Positions 1 through 6,210 of a stretch of DNA of 11,516 nt are shown here, in pieces. Origin of the DNA: UBA11164 sp002420085 (GTDB taxonomy: Bacteria; Pseudomonadota; Gammaproteobacteria; Xanthomonadales; Xanthomonadaceae); assembly GCA_031976395.1 (NCBI GenBank), contig DALYLJ010000099.1:1-11516 (forward strand). The letters are read 5' to 3'. The notes under the pieces are model-generated. The model made no database searches and had not been told where the DNA came from. It saw only the letters and a program-made list of their open reading frames with translations. The number at the start of each line of letters is the position of its first letter. The stretch's first letter is position 1. The position numbers and the translations under genes were made by a program.

Positions 1-1
1 C

Positions 2-175
2 CCGCAGATCTGCGCCGCCACCCTGCTTGGCCCGGCCCTGCGGCTGCTGTTCGACAACCAGCCGATCTACGCCCTGATCATCAGCGGTGCCAGCCTGATC
101 ATCGCTGCGCTGATGCTGGTGCGAGTCCACGAGCCGGCCACTCTCGTCAGTGGCACCCCGGCCGCCAGCCACTGA
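2..175 (+). CDS. MFS sugar transporter, C-terminal fragment (SLC45/maltose-type)
   Basis: This is the last 57 residues of a gene that enters from the left edge, ending at TGA 173-175. The fragment has a hydrophobic stretch, a short polar turn (FDNQPIY) and a final membrane helix (ALIISGASLIIAALMLVRV), then a short polar cytoplasmic tail. The opening PQICAATLLGP and the last helix resemble the end of SLC45-type MFS permeases such as the maltose carrier MalY, which import maltose or maltodextrins through the inner membrane. The alpha-amylase 40 bases downstream on the same strand supports a sugar substrate. Family membership is recognised from a short tail only. That it is an integral membrane transporter is fairly secure; the substrate is inferred from context. 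Confidence 0.68.
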   Translation, partial: PQICAATLLGPALRLLFDNQPIYALIISGASLIIAALMLVRVHEPATLVSGTPAASH

Positions 176-202
176 GTTGCTCGATTCCTCCATGCCCCTG
201 CA

Positions 203-207
203 ACGGA
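203..207 (+). promoter_or_regulatory. Ribosome binding site deciding the amylase start
   Basis: ACGGA lies 8 bases before ATG 216. The ATGs at 150, 192 and 207 lack an equally good purine-rich site. Starting at 216 also places a short basic region directly before the hydrophobic signal and lipobox, so 216 is preferred. Confidence 0.5.
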
Positions 208-215
208 TGTCCACC

Positions 216-1940
216 ATGCGCCTGTCCGCGACTGCTCTCCGCACCACCACCGCACTCGCCCTGAGCCTGATCCTCACCGGCTGCGAGCGCAGCGCTCCGG
301 ACGCGGCATCACCACCGGCTCGTGAGCCGTCCGCGCAGACCGCCGGCAGCGACTACTACGGCACGCTCGAACCGTTTGCCGCCGAAGCGGTGTACTTCGT
401 GGTCACTGATCGCTTCGTCAATGGCGATCCCGGCAACGATCAGCGCGACCAGGGCGGTGCGCATCCCAGCTTCGACATCCCGCTGCCGGCCTGCGATGGT
501 GTGGTCGGCAACATCGGCTACCTGGGCGGCGACTTCCGTGGCCTGCTCGATCAGGCCGATTACATCCGCGAAATGGGTTTCAGCGCGGTCTGGATCACGC
601 CGATCCCCGACAATCCGGACCAGGCGTTCACCGGCGGCGATCCGATCACCTGCACGTCGTTCCTCACCGATCGCGGCAAGGCCGGCTACCACGGTTACTG
701 GGGAGTCAACTTCCACCGCGAGGACGAGCACCTGATCAGCGAGGGTCTGGGCTTTGCCGAACTCACTGCCGGACTGCGCGGCAAGGGCCTGAAGACCGTG
801 CTCGACATCGTTGGCAACCACGGTTCACCGGCCTGGTCGATGCCCCTGCGGCAGCCGGGCTTCGGCCAGGTGTTCGCCGCTGACGGCCGCCTGCTGGCCG
901 ACCACGAGAACCTGCATCCGAGCGCCCTCGCTCCAAGCACACATCCGCTGCATGCCTTCTACAACCCGAAACCCGATCTGGCCCAACTTGGCGACTTCGA
1001 CACCAGCAACCCGGCCGTGGTCGATTACCTGGTCAGCGCCTACCTGCGCTGGATCGATCTGGGCGCCGATGCCTTCCGTATCGACACCATCCGCCACGCC
1101 CCGCATGATTTCTGGAAACAGGTGGCCGACCGCGTGCGCGCCGAGCACCCCGGTTTCTTCATGTTCGGCGAAGCCTTCGCCTACGAAGCCGAGGCGATCG
1201 CCGCGCATACCCTTCCCGAGAACGGCGGAGTGAGCGTGCTCGATTTCCCGCTCAAGCAGGCGCTCGATGAAGTGTTCGCCCAGGGCGTCGGCTTCGAGCG
1301 GCTGGCCCCGGCGCTCTATCTCGACGGTGGCCCGTACCGCAACGTCTACGAACTGACCACCTTCTACGACAACCACGACATGCCGCGCATGAACGCCCGC
1401 GACGAGGGCTTCATCGACGCCCACAACTGGCTGTTCACCGCGCGTGGCATACCGGTCATCTATTACGGCTCGGAAATGGGCTTCATGCGCGGCCGGGCCG
1501 AGCACGCCGGCAATCGCAACTACTTCGGCAGCGAAGGCATCGCCGCCGCCCGCGCACATCCGATTCGCCAGCACCTCACTCGGATCGCCCAGGTCCGTGC
1601 CGAGTCGATCGCCTTGCAGAAGGGCCTCCAGGTCACCCTGGAACTGGCTGGCGAGCGCGCTGCGTTCTACCGCGTTTTCCAGCACGGCGACCGCCACCAG
1701 ATTGCCCTGGTGCTGCTCAACAAGGGCGACAGCGCCACCCGCTTCGAGATTCGCGACGCCCTCCAACCGGGCGAATGGCGCTCGGCCTTCGACGGCGAGC
1801 GGATCAGCGTGAGCGACGGCGGTGTGCTGGCGGTCGAAGTGCCGCACCACGGCGTGCGCGTCTTCCTGCTCGACGCTCCGGTCAGCCACCCGGATCTGGT
1901 GCAGCGTCTGGCTCGGCTGATGGCGGCGACCCACGGCTGA
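216..1940 (+). CDS. GH13 alpha-amylase family lipoprotein
   Basis: A 574-residue secreted glycoside hydrolase predicted to cut alpha-1,4 links in starch or maltodextrins at the cell surface or in the periplasm. The N-terminus is a lipoprotein signal (basic start, ALALSLILTGC) with the acylated Cys at residue 23; Glu at +2 does not signal inner-membrane retention. The (beta/alpha)8 barrel carries all four GH13 signature regions: DIVGNH (197-202), GADAFRIDTIRH with nucleophile Asp290, FMFGEAF with acid/base Glu319, and FYDNHD with His387 and transition-state Asp388. An early YFVVTDRFVNGDPGND block resembles that of CGTase/cyclomaltodextrinase-like enzymes. A beta-sandwich C domain probably covers about residues 480-560. 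Catalysis looks intact. It follows the sugar transporter by 40 bases and is probably in the same operon: the lipoprotein would make oligosaccharides that the permease imports. Exact specificity (amylase, maltogenic, neopullulanase-like) cannot be told from sequence alone. Confidence 0.9.
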   Translation: MRLSATALRTTTALALSLILTGCERSAPDAASPPAREPSAQTAGSDYYGTLEPFAAEAVYFVVTDRFVNGDPGNDQRDQGGAHPSFDIPLPACDGVVGNIGYLGGDFRGLLDQADYIREMGFSAVWITPIPDNPDQAFTGGDPITCTSFLTDRGKAGYHGYWGVNFHREDEHLISEGLGFAELTAGLRGKGLKTVLDIVGNHGSPAWSMPLRQPGFGQVFAADGRLLADHENLHPSALAPSTHPLHAFYNPKPDLAQLGDFDTSNPAVVDYLVSAYLRWIDLGADAFRIDTIRHAPHDFWKQVADRVRAEHPGFFMFGEAFAYEAEAIAAHTLPENGGVSVLDFPLKQALDEVFAQGVGFERLAPALYLDGGPYRNVYELTTFYDNHDMPRMNARDEGFIDAHNWLFTARGIPVIYYGSEMGFMRGRAEHAGNRNYFGSEGIAAARAHPIRQHLTRIAQVRAESIALQKGLQVTLELAGERAAFYRVFQHGDRHQIALVLLNKGDSATRFEIRDALQPGEWRSAFDGERISVSDGGVLAVEVPHHGVRVFLLDAPVSHPDLVQRLARLMAATHG

Positions 1941-1947
1941 GCGACTG

Positions 1948-1962
1948 CGGCCGGGCTGGCCG
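1948..1962 (+). terminator. Weak GC hairpin after the amylase gene
   Basis: CGGCC (1948-1952) and GGCCG (1958-1962) form a 5-bp stem around a 5-base loop, 8 bases past the amylase stop. No T-run follows, so it is at best a weak or Rho-assisted terminator. Confidence 0.25.
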
Positions 1963-1965
1963 ATC

Positions 1966-1974
1966 TGGTAGTCT
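1966..1974 (+). promoter_or_regulatory. Candidate extended -10 promoter for the amidohydrolase/MBL pair
   Basis: TGGTAGTCT fits an extended -10 (TGN followed by TAGTCT at 1969-1974). No good -35 is seen about 17 bases upstream. Transcription would start near 1981, giving a leader of about 20 bases with the GAGG site at 1992-1995. An inverted repeat, CCGATC (1960-1965) with GATCGG (1982-1987), brackets this element and could be an operator; this is inference. Confidence 0.35.
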
Positions 1975-2002
1975 GCCGGCTGATCGGTAACGAGGTGTCG
2001 TC

Positions 2003-3301
2003 ATGGTGCGTGGATGTCTGCTGACCGGAGTCCTGACGGTCTGGGGTGTGTCAGGATCGGCGCACGCCGCCGAGGTGATCGCGATCCGCGCCGAGCGGGC
2101 CTTGCTGGATGCCGCCCGCGGTGAGCCGGGTCCGGCACTGATCGTGGTGCGTGATGGCCGGGTGGCCGAGGTGCTGGCGGTCGATGCCGAGGTGCCGAGC
2201 GGTCCGGACGATTCACTGCACGAATACCGGTTCGGGGCCGATGCCACCGTGCTGCCGGGCCTGATCGACAGCCACGTCCACCTGACCGGCGATCCCGGTG
2301 GCCACTGGTGGCAGGCGGCGGTGACGACGCCGGAATACAGCACGGCGGTCGGACTCAAGAATGCGGCTATCACGGTACGCGCCGGGTTCACCACGGTGCG
2401 CGATCTCGGTGCCCAGGGCCAGTCGGCGCAGGCAGTGCGGGATGCGATCGATGCCGGTCTGGCGATCGGTCCGCGGGTGGTGGCGGCCGGCAAGTCGATT
2501 TCGATCATCGGTGGTCATGCCGATGTCACCGGCTTTCGGCCCGAGGTGACCGAGGTGCTTTCGACCGGTGCCTGCACCGGTGCGACCGAGTGTGCGGCAC
2601 GGGTGCGGGCGTTGTCGCGAGGCGGTGCCGAAGTCATCAAGTTCACCGCGACCGGCGGCGTGCTTTCGCAGCAGAATCGGGGGTTTGGCGCGCACTTCAC
2701 CGATGCCGAGATGAGCGCGATCGTCGAGACCGCGCATGCGCTCGGACTGAAGGTCGCCGCCCATGCCCACGGAGCGCGCGGGGTCGAGGCGGCAGCCCGC
2801 GCCGGGGTCGATTCGATCGAGCACGGAACCTTCGTGGATGCGGCGGCGATCGCGGCGATGAAAGCCGCCGGCTCGTACCTGGTGCCGACCCTCGGGCCGA
2901 CCATCGCCTATCGCGAGCGGGTCGGCACCGGCGTTTACACGCCCGTGGTCGAGGAGAAGATCCGCATCCGGCTGGAAGCGACCGGCAAGAACATCAAGGC
3001 GGCGCGTGAGGCCGGCATCCCGATCGCATTCGGCACCGATGCCGGGGTCTACGACCACGGCCGCAATGCCGAGGAATTCCCGCTGATGATCCAGTACGGC
3101 GGACTGACGCCACGCGAGACGCTGGTCTCGGCGACTCGGACGGCGGCCGACCTGCTCGGACTGGCCGATGAAATCGGCACGATCGAGGCCGGCAAGGCGG
3201 CCGATCTGATCGCCGTCGGCGGCGATCCGCTGGCCGATGTGACGGCGCTCCAGTCGATCCGCTTCGTGCTGGCCCGTGGTCGGGTCGTGCTCGGGGAGTG
3301 A
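2003..3301 (+). CDS. Secreted metal-dependent amidohydrolase (Xaa-Pro dipeptidase-like)
   Basis: A 432-residue protein with an N-terminal signal peptide (hydrophobic residues 4-18, likely cleavage after AHA near residue 22), so probably periplasmic. The mature part is an amidohydrolase-superfamily TIM barrel: HVH metal ligands at 91 and 93 in LIDSHVHLT, a candidate carboxylated bridging Lys213 in VIKFTATGG, His254 in VAAHAHG, His274 in SIEHGTF and catalytic Asp346 in AFGTDAG. The C-terminal GTIEAGKAADLIAVGGDPL block is the usual superfamily beta-sandwich return. This ligand pattern with the IKF-TGG motif matches the group that includes experimentally characterised prolyl dipeptidases and imidazolonepropionase-like proteins. 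It probably hydrolyses dipeptides or related amides; the exact substrate is unknown. The start is supported by GAGG at 1992-1995, 7 bases upstream. Its stop (3299-3301) overlaps the ribosome site of the beta-lactamase gene, so the two are very likely co-translated. Confidence 0.85.
   Translation: MVRGCLLTGVLTVWGVSGSAHAAEVIAIRAERALLDAARGEPGPALIVVRDGRVAEVLAVDAEVPSGPDDSLHEYRFGADATVLPGLIDSHVHLTGDPGGHWWQAAVTTPEYSTAVGLKNAAITVRAGFTTVRDLGAQGQSAQAVRDAIDAGLAIGPRVVAAGKSISIIGGHADVTGFRPEVTEVLSTGACTGATECAARVRALSRGGAEVIKFTATGGVLSQQNRGFGAHFTDAEMSAIVETAHALGLKVAAHAHGARGVEAAARAGVDSIEHGTFVDAAAIAAMKAAGSYLVPTLGPTIAYRERVGTGVYTPVVEEKIRIRLEATGKNIKAAREAGIPIAFGTDAGVYDHGRNAEEFPLMIQYGGLTPRETLVSATRTAADLLGLADEIGTIEAGKAADLIAVGGDPLADVTALQSIRFVLARGRVVLGE
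3293..3298 (+). promoter_or_regulatory. Ribosome binding site overlapping the upstream stop codon
   Basis: GGGGAG sits 6 bases before ATG 3305 and runs into the TGA (3299-3301) of the amidohydrolase gene. This geometry favours translational coupling: ribosomes finishing the first gene can restart on the second. Confidence 0.6.
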
Positions 3302-3304
3302 GGC

Positions 3305-4279
3305 ATGAGCGGAATCCTTGCCCCGCGCGCGGGTTCGATCGCTGGCGCGGTGTCGGCCATCCTGCTGGCGCTGTCGGTGTCCACGACCAGCGACGCGATT
3401 GCGCCTGGGCCGGACACGATCGCCATCGAATGCGGTTCCTGCCCAGCCTGGAATGCCGAACGTGCGCCATTCAAGCTGCACGGCCGCAGTTGGTACGTCG
3501 GTGTGGCCGGCCTGTCGGCCGTGCTGATCGACAGTGGCGAGGGTCTGGTGCTGATCGACGGTGGCCTGCCACAGTCGGCCGCACCGATCGCGGCCGCGAT
3601 CGAGCACCTCGGCTTTACGCTGACTGACATCGCCTGGATCGTCAATTCGCATGCCCATTTCGATCATGCCGGGGGCATTGCCGCACTGGCGCGGATCAGT
3701 GGCGCCCGGGTCGCGGCCAGTCCGGCCGGTGCTGCCGGTCTGCGGATCGGGGCCGCCCTGCCGGACGACCCGCAGGCCGGCTACGGCGATGCCACGCGCT
3801 TTCCGCCGGTCGCCGAGGTGCAGGTGATCGCCGACGGCGAGCCGATCCGACTCGGCCGCCTGACGCTGACCCCGGTGTTCACCCCCGGCCACACGCCGGG
3901 CGGCACCACCTGGTTGTGGCGGGAGTGCGAGGATGCCGGCGACACGGCCGATTGTCTGGACCTGGTCTATGCCGACAGTCTGACGGCGGTCGCGGCGCCC
4001 GATTTCCGCTTCAGTGCCGACGGGGGCAGGGCAGCCGACCTGCTGCGTGCCAGCATCGATCGGGTGGCCGGGCTGCCGTGCGATATCCTGATTCCGGCCC
4101 ACCCGGATTTCGGCGGTCTGTTCGAGCGTCTGGAGCGCCCGCGCTCGCCCGAGCACCGCAATCCGCTGGTCGATCGTGCCGCCTGCCAGCGTTATGCCGT
4201 TGCGGCACGGGCCTGGCTCGACACCCGACTGGAAAAGGAGCAGGCCAGCACCGCCGAGGGCGGTCGATCGGAACCGTGA
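3305..4279 (+). CDS. Subclass B3 metallo-beta-lactamase
   Basis: A 324-residue secreted zinc hydrolase predicted to open beta-lactam rings in the periplasm. The N-terminus looks like a signal peptide (hydrophobic residues 11-25, cleavage around 30-33). The core has every canonical B3 ligand: NSHAHFDH gives His116, His118, Asp120 and His121; FTPGHTPGG gives His196; IPAHPDFGG gives His266, matching standard His263. Other B3 hallmarks are FKLHGRSWYVGVAGL (about residues 56-70), GLVLIDGGLPQSA (80-92), CLDLVYADSLTAV with Ser225 after Tyr-Ala-Asp, and the LPCDIL block. Cys43/Cys46, Cys208/Cys217 and Cys259/Cys294 could form disulfides as in other B3 enzymes. Length is slightly above the usual 280-310, mainly in the C-terminal tail. 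It starts 3 bases after the amidohydrolase stop. No mobile-element sequence flanks it and its base composition looks like its neighbours, so it is probably an intrinsic chromosomal enzyme. Actual antibiotic activity is unproven; some B3-like proteins have other roles. Confidence 0.9.
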   Translation: MSGILAPRAGSIAGAVSAILLALSVSTTSDAIAPGPDTIAIECGSCPAWNAERAPFKLHGRSWYVGVAGLSAVLIDSGEGLVLIDGGLPQSAAPIAAAIEHLGFTLTDIAWIVNSHAHFDHAGGIAALARISGARVAASPAGAAGLRIGAALPDDPQAGYGDATRFPPVAEVQVIADGEPIRLGRLTLTPVFTPGHTPGGTTWLWRECEDAGDTADCLDLVYADSLTAVAAPDFRFSADGGRAADLLRASIDRVAGLPCDILIPAHPDFGGLFERLERPRSPEHRNPLVDRAACQRYAVAARAWLDTRLEKEQASTAEGGRSEP

Positions 4280-4334
4280 GCCACGGCGAGCGATCGCATC
4301 CCATCCGACGCAACCGACAGGATCAGTACCCGCC

Positions 4335-4817
4335 ATGCCGTCTTTCGATATCGTTTCCGAGGTCGATGGCCACGAATTGACCAATGCCGTCGATCAGGCC
4401 AACCGCGAACTGCGCAACCGTTTCGATTTTCGCAATGTCGAGGCCAGTTTCGTACTCGACGAGGCGGTGGTGTCGCTGACCGCGCCGAGCGATTTCCAGC
4501 TTCAGCAGATGCGCGACATCCTCTATGCTCGACTGGTCGCGCGTGGCATCGATCTGCGGGCCGCCGATGCCGGCGAGCCGGAAGTGACGCTTGCCGCCGC
4601 CCGCCAGAAGATCACCCTGACCCAAGGCATCGCGTCCAAGCAGGCCAAGGACATCATCGCCCGGATCAAGCAGGCCAAGCTCAAGGTCGAAGCGCAGATC
4701 AACGGCGAGAAGATCCGGGTCACCGGCAAGAAGCGCGACGACCTGCAAGCCGTGATCGCCCTGCTGCGTGCCGCCGAGTTGGACATCCCGGTGCAGTTCG
4801 AGAACTTCCGCGACTGA
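4335..4817 (+). CDS. yajQ: YajQ family nucleotide-binding protein
   Basis: A 160-residue cytoplasmic protein of the YajQ (UPF0234) family, full length for the family. It begins MPSFDIVSEVD, has the RFDFRNVE block (about 28-35) and KITLTQGIASKQAKDI (about 91-106), and ends ELDIPVQFENFRD; these are the most conserved family features. The fold is two ferredoxin-like domains. In Xanthomonas a YajQ protein binds cyclic di-GMP and works with a LysR-type regulator in virulence gene control; other homologues bind tRNA or nucleotides. Which applies here is unknown. The start at 4335 fits the conserved N-terminus; AGGA at 4319-4322 is a rather distant ribosome site (12 bases). It follows the beta-lactamase gene by 55 bases, so may be read through from that operon or have its own promoter. 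Confidence 0.95.
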   Translation: MPSFDIVSEVDGHELTNAVDQANRELRNRFDFRNVEASFVLDEAVVSLTAPSDFQLQQMRDILYARLVARGIDLRAADAGEPEVTLAAARQKITLTQGIASKQAKDIIARIKQAKLKVEAQINGEKIRVTGKKRDDLQAVIALLRAAELDIPVQFENFRD

Positions 4818-4821
4818 AACC

Positions 4822-4839
4822 GGCCGGTGGCGACCGGCC
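4822..4839. terminator. GC-rich hairpin between convergent genes
   Basis: GGCCGGT (4822-4828) and ACCGGCC (4833-4839) make a perfect 7-bp stem with tetraloop GGCG, starting 5 bases after the yajQ stop and ending 5 bases before the DUF3014 stop. Being palindromic it could serve both strands. There is no T-tract on either side, so strength as an intrinsic terminator is uncertain. Confidence 0.45.
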
Positions 4840-4843
4840 ATCG

Positions 4844-5752
4844 TCAATCCGAGGCTGGGCCGTCCGGTACGGCTGGTTGATTCGACTCGCCACCGTCCGT
4901 TCCGAGGTCGTCCGTTCCGACATCGTCCGGTGCCTGCGTCGCCGGGGCCGTGATCGCCGGGTCGGATGCCAGCGCTACCAGTCGAGCACGGATCGCGGTC
5001 AGGACCGTCTTGATCCGGCGGGCGTGTTCGGGGCCGATCCGGATCATCAGCGCGTGACCGGCCGAGCGGCTGGCAAGCTCCGGGTCGGCATAGCGGTAGC
5101 CGCCCTTCTCAGGAACCAGAACGATCGGCGGTCCTGGCTCCGGAGCCGCCATCAGGTGATCGATGACTGCGATCAGGCGGTCGTTGAAGTGACCCTCGGG
5201 ATAGCCAAGTTCGCGATACGCCTGCTGGAACAGCGGATAGGCACGCCGATAGCGATCGACCAGGCGGTCGAGATCGAGGCCATCGAGCAGGGCGATGTAG
5301 GCATCGTAGCGACGATGGTTGGCCGGATCGAGCAGGATTTCTCCGGTCGGACCGGTGCTGATCGCCAAGCGACCGGCCGCTGGTTGCAGCGGCCAGGCAC
5401 GCACGGGTACGCGCCGGGTCGGCAGGGTGTCCACGGTCAGCACGATCCGCTCGATCAGATGTTCGGAGAGCAACAGGTCCGGCAGGCGGTCACGACCGAG
5501 CAGGGCGGCCAGGCTGTCGGCGGCCTCACCATCGCTGTCGGCCAGCGCCGGCAACGGTGGTTCCGACTCACCGGTGGCATCCGGCACGGGAACCGGATAC
5601 TGCGGCTGGGAAGGCGGCTCCGGTTCGCTGACCACGACCGGCGGGGGCGTGGTCACGGCCGCCGGTTGCCGGTATTCGCGCCAGAGCAGATAGCCCGCCG
5701 CTGCGATGGCCGTCAGGGCCAGGATTGGACCGATGAGCTTGCCTGCCTTCAT
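4844..5752 (-). CDS. DUF3014 domain protein, membrane-anchored
   Basis: A 302-residue protein of unknown function. It starts MKAGKLIGPI with one membrane helix (about residues 7-24), which is probably an inner-membrane anchor with the rest in the periplasm. A Pro/Glu-rich linker (about 30-68) follows, then a DUF3014 domain (about 70-265) with the recognisable blocks YRRAYPLFQQAYRELGYP (158-175), HFNDRL (178-183), GGYRYADPEL (217-226) and SAGHALMIRIGPEHARRIK (230-248). The C-terminal 35 residues are acidic and low-complexity, with a short duplicated segment. Start 5752 is chosen because it gives the membrane anchor and has GGAG 8 bases upstream; an open frame continues to 6070 but the added residues look random. 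It converges on yajQ. No catalytic motif is visible. Confidence 0.85.
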   Translation of the reverse strand: MKAGKLIGPILALTAIAAAGYLLWREYRQPAAVTTPPPVVVSEPEPPSQPQYPVPVPDATGESEPPLPALADSDGEAADSLAALLGRDRLPDLLLSEHLIERIVLTVDTLPTRRVPVRAWPLQPAAGRLAISTGPTGEILLDPANHRRYDAYIALLDGLDLDRLVDRYRRAYPLFQQAYRELGYPEGHFNDRLIAVIDHLMAAPEPGPPIVLVPEKGGYRYADPELASRSAGHALMIRIGPEHARRIKTVLTAIRARLVALASDPAITAPATQAPDDVGTDDLGTDGGESNQPAVPDGPASD

Positions 5753-5760
5753 GTCCCTGT

Positions 5761-5764
5761 CTCC
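5761..5764 (-). promoter_or_regulatory. Ribosome binding site deciding the DUF3014 start
   Basis: On the minus strand GGAG lies 8 bases before ATG 5752. It supports this start over in-frame ATGs further upstream, which would add an Arg/Pro-rich stretch without a signal sequence. Confidence 0.6.
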
Positions 5765-6010
5765 GATCGATGGGTCGTCAGGTTGGCGCGTGGAGGTCGG
5801 GCATCGAGCCGATCCGCGCGGCCATGTCGAACCACCATGACGGTCGTCGGCGAGAAGGTCAACCGTCGGGCGGTCGAGACACCGTCGAGCCAGACGGCAA
5901 TCGCGTGGCCGCCGCCGTTCCGCTCCGGTCGGCGAGTGTGATGCCTGCCGCAACCGACAGTGTCGGCGCTGGCGTTCGGGATCTTGCGGTCGGTGGGCTG
6001 CAATGGGCGA

Positions 6011-6041
6011 CACCGGACCACCGAGGGGTGGTGGTCCGGTG
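6011..6041. repeat. Perfect 12-bp inverted repeat
   Basis: CACCGGACCACC (6011-6022) and GGTGGTCCGGTG (6030-6041) are exact reverse complements around the 7-base loop GAGGGGT. As RNA it would be a very stable hairpin on either strand; as DNA it could be a dyad operator. No T-tract follows on the plus strand (a G-rich run does), so a classical terminator is unlikely. Confidence 0.7.
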
Positions 6042-6061
6042 CGCTGGGGGCGGGGGAGGGG

Positions 6062-6081
6062 ATGCACCATCCGTGGTGCGT
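6062..6081. repeat. Hairpin with UCCG tetraloop
   Basis: GCACCA (6064-6069) pairs with TGGTGC (6074-6079) around TCCG, extended by a T-G wobble and an A-T pair (6062-6063 with 6080-6081). On plus-strand RNA the loop UCCG belongs to the stable UNCG class, though the closing pair is A-U rather than C-G. Confidence 0.55.
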
Positions 6082-6082
6082 A

Positions 6083-6095
6083 GGGGAGGTTCCCC
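6083..6095. repeat. Short perfect hairpin GGGGA/TCCCC
   Basis: GGGGA (6083-6087) and TCCCC (6091-6095) pair around a 3-base loop, directly after the previous hairpin. It is short and could be chance in this G-rich tract; its interest is its position in a chain of stems. Confidence 0.4.
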
Positions 6096-6101
6096 CGATT
6101 C

Positions 6102-6156
6102 GACGGTGGCGGAGGGCAGGTTGGCTGGTCGCCAAGCAGGTCGTACTCTCACCGTC
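6102..6156. repeat. Nested stem-loop (long-range GACGGTG/CACCGTC)
   Basis: GACGGTG (6102-6108) is the exact reverse complement of CACCGTC (6150-6156). Within the 41 bases between them, TTGGC (6121-6125) pairs with GCCAA (6131-6135). Together they would form a closed RNA domain with an inner hairpin, the shape expected of a small RNA or leader element. Known riboswitch classes were considered and not recognised. Confidence 0.45.
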
Positions 6157-6210
6157 AGGAACAGACTAACGTCACAAAGTGCCTGCGGCATCGGCAGAAT
6201 GCCCGCCAGG

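Noticed and set aside
150..215. Longer amylase start at ATG 150.
   Set aside because: It would overlap the transporter stop and add 22 residues before the lipoprotein signal; 216 has a better ribosome site and signal geometry.
2213..4384. A 723-codon open frame on the minus strand across the amidohydrolase, beta-lactamase and yajQ start.
   Set aside because: It is antisense to two genes with clear catalytic motifs, is rich in Arg/Gly/Asp as a shadow frame would be, and shows no domain.
4877..5941. A 354-codon plus-strand frame opposite the DUF3014 gene.
   Set aside because: The minus frame has a membrane anchor, linker and conserved DUF3014 blocks; the plus frame has none.
6011..6041. Interpreting the 12-bp inverted repeat as an intrinsic terminator.
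   Set aside because: No T-run follows on the plus strand and no gene ends nearby; kept only as a repeat of unknown role.
5755..6070. N-terminal extension of the DUF3014 frame to 6070, and the opposing plus-strand frame 5770-6216.
   Set aside because: Both encode Arg/Pro/Ser-rich sequence without motif or ribosome site; the membrane anchor and GGAG site place the true start at 5752.
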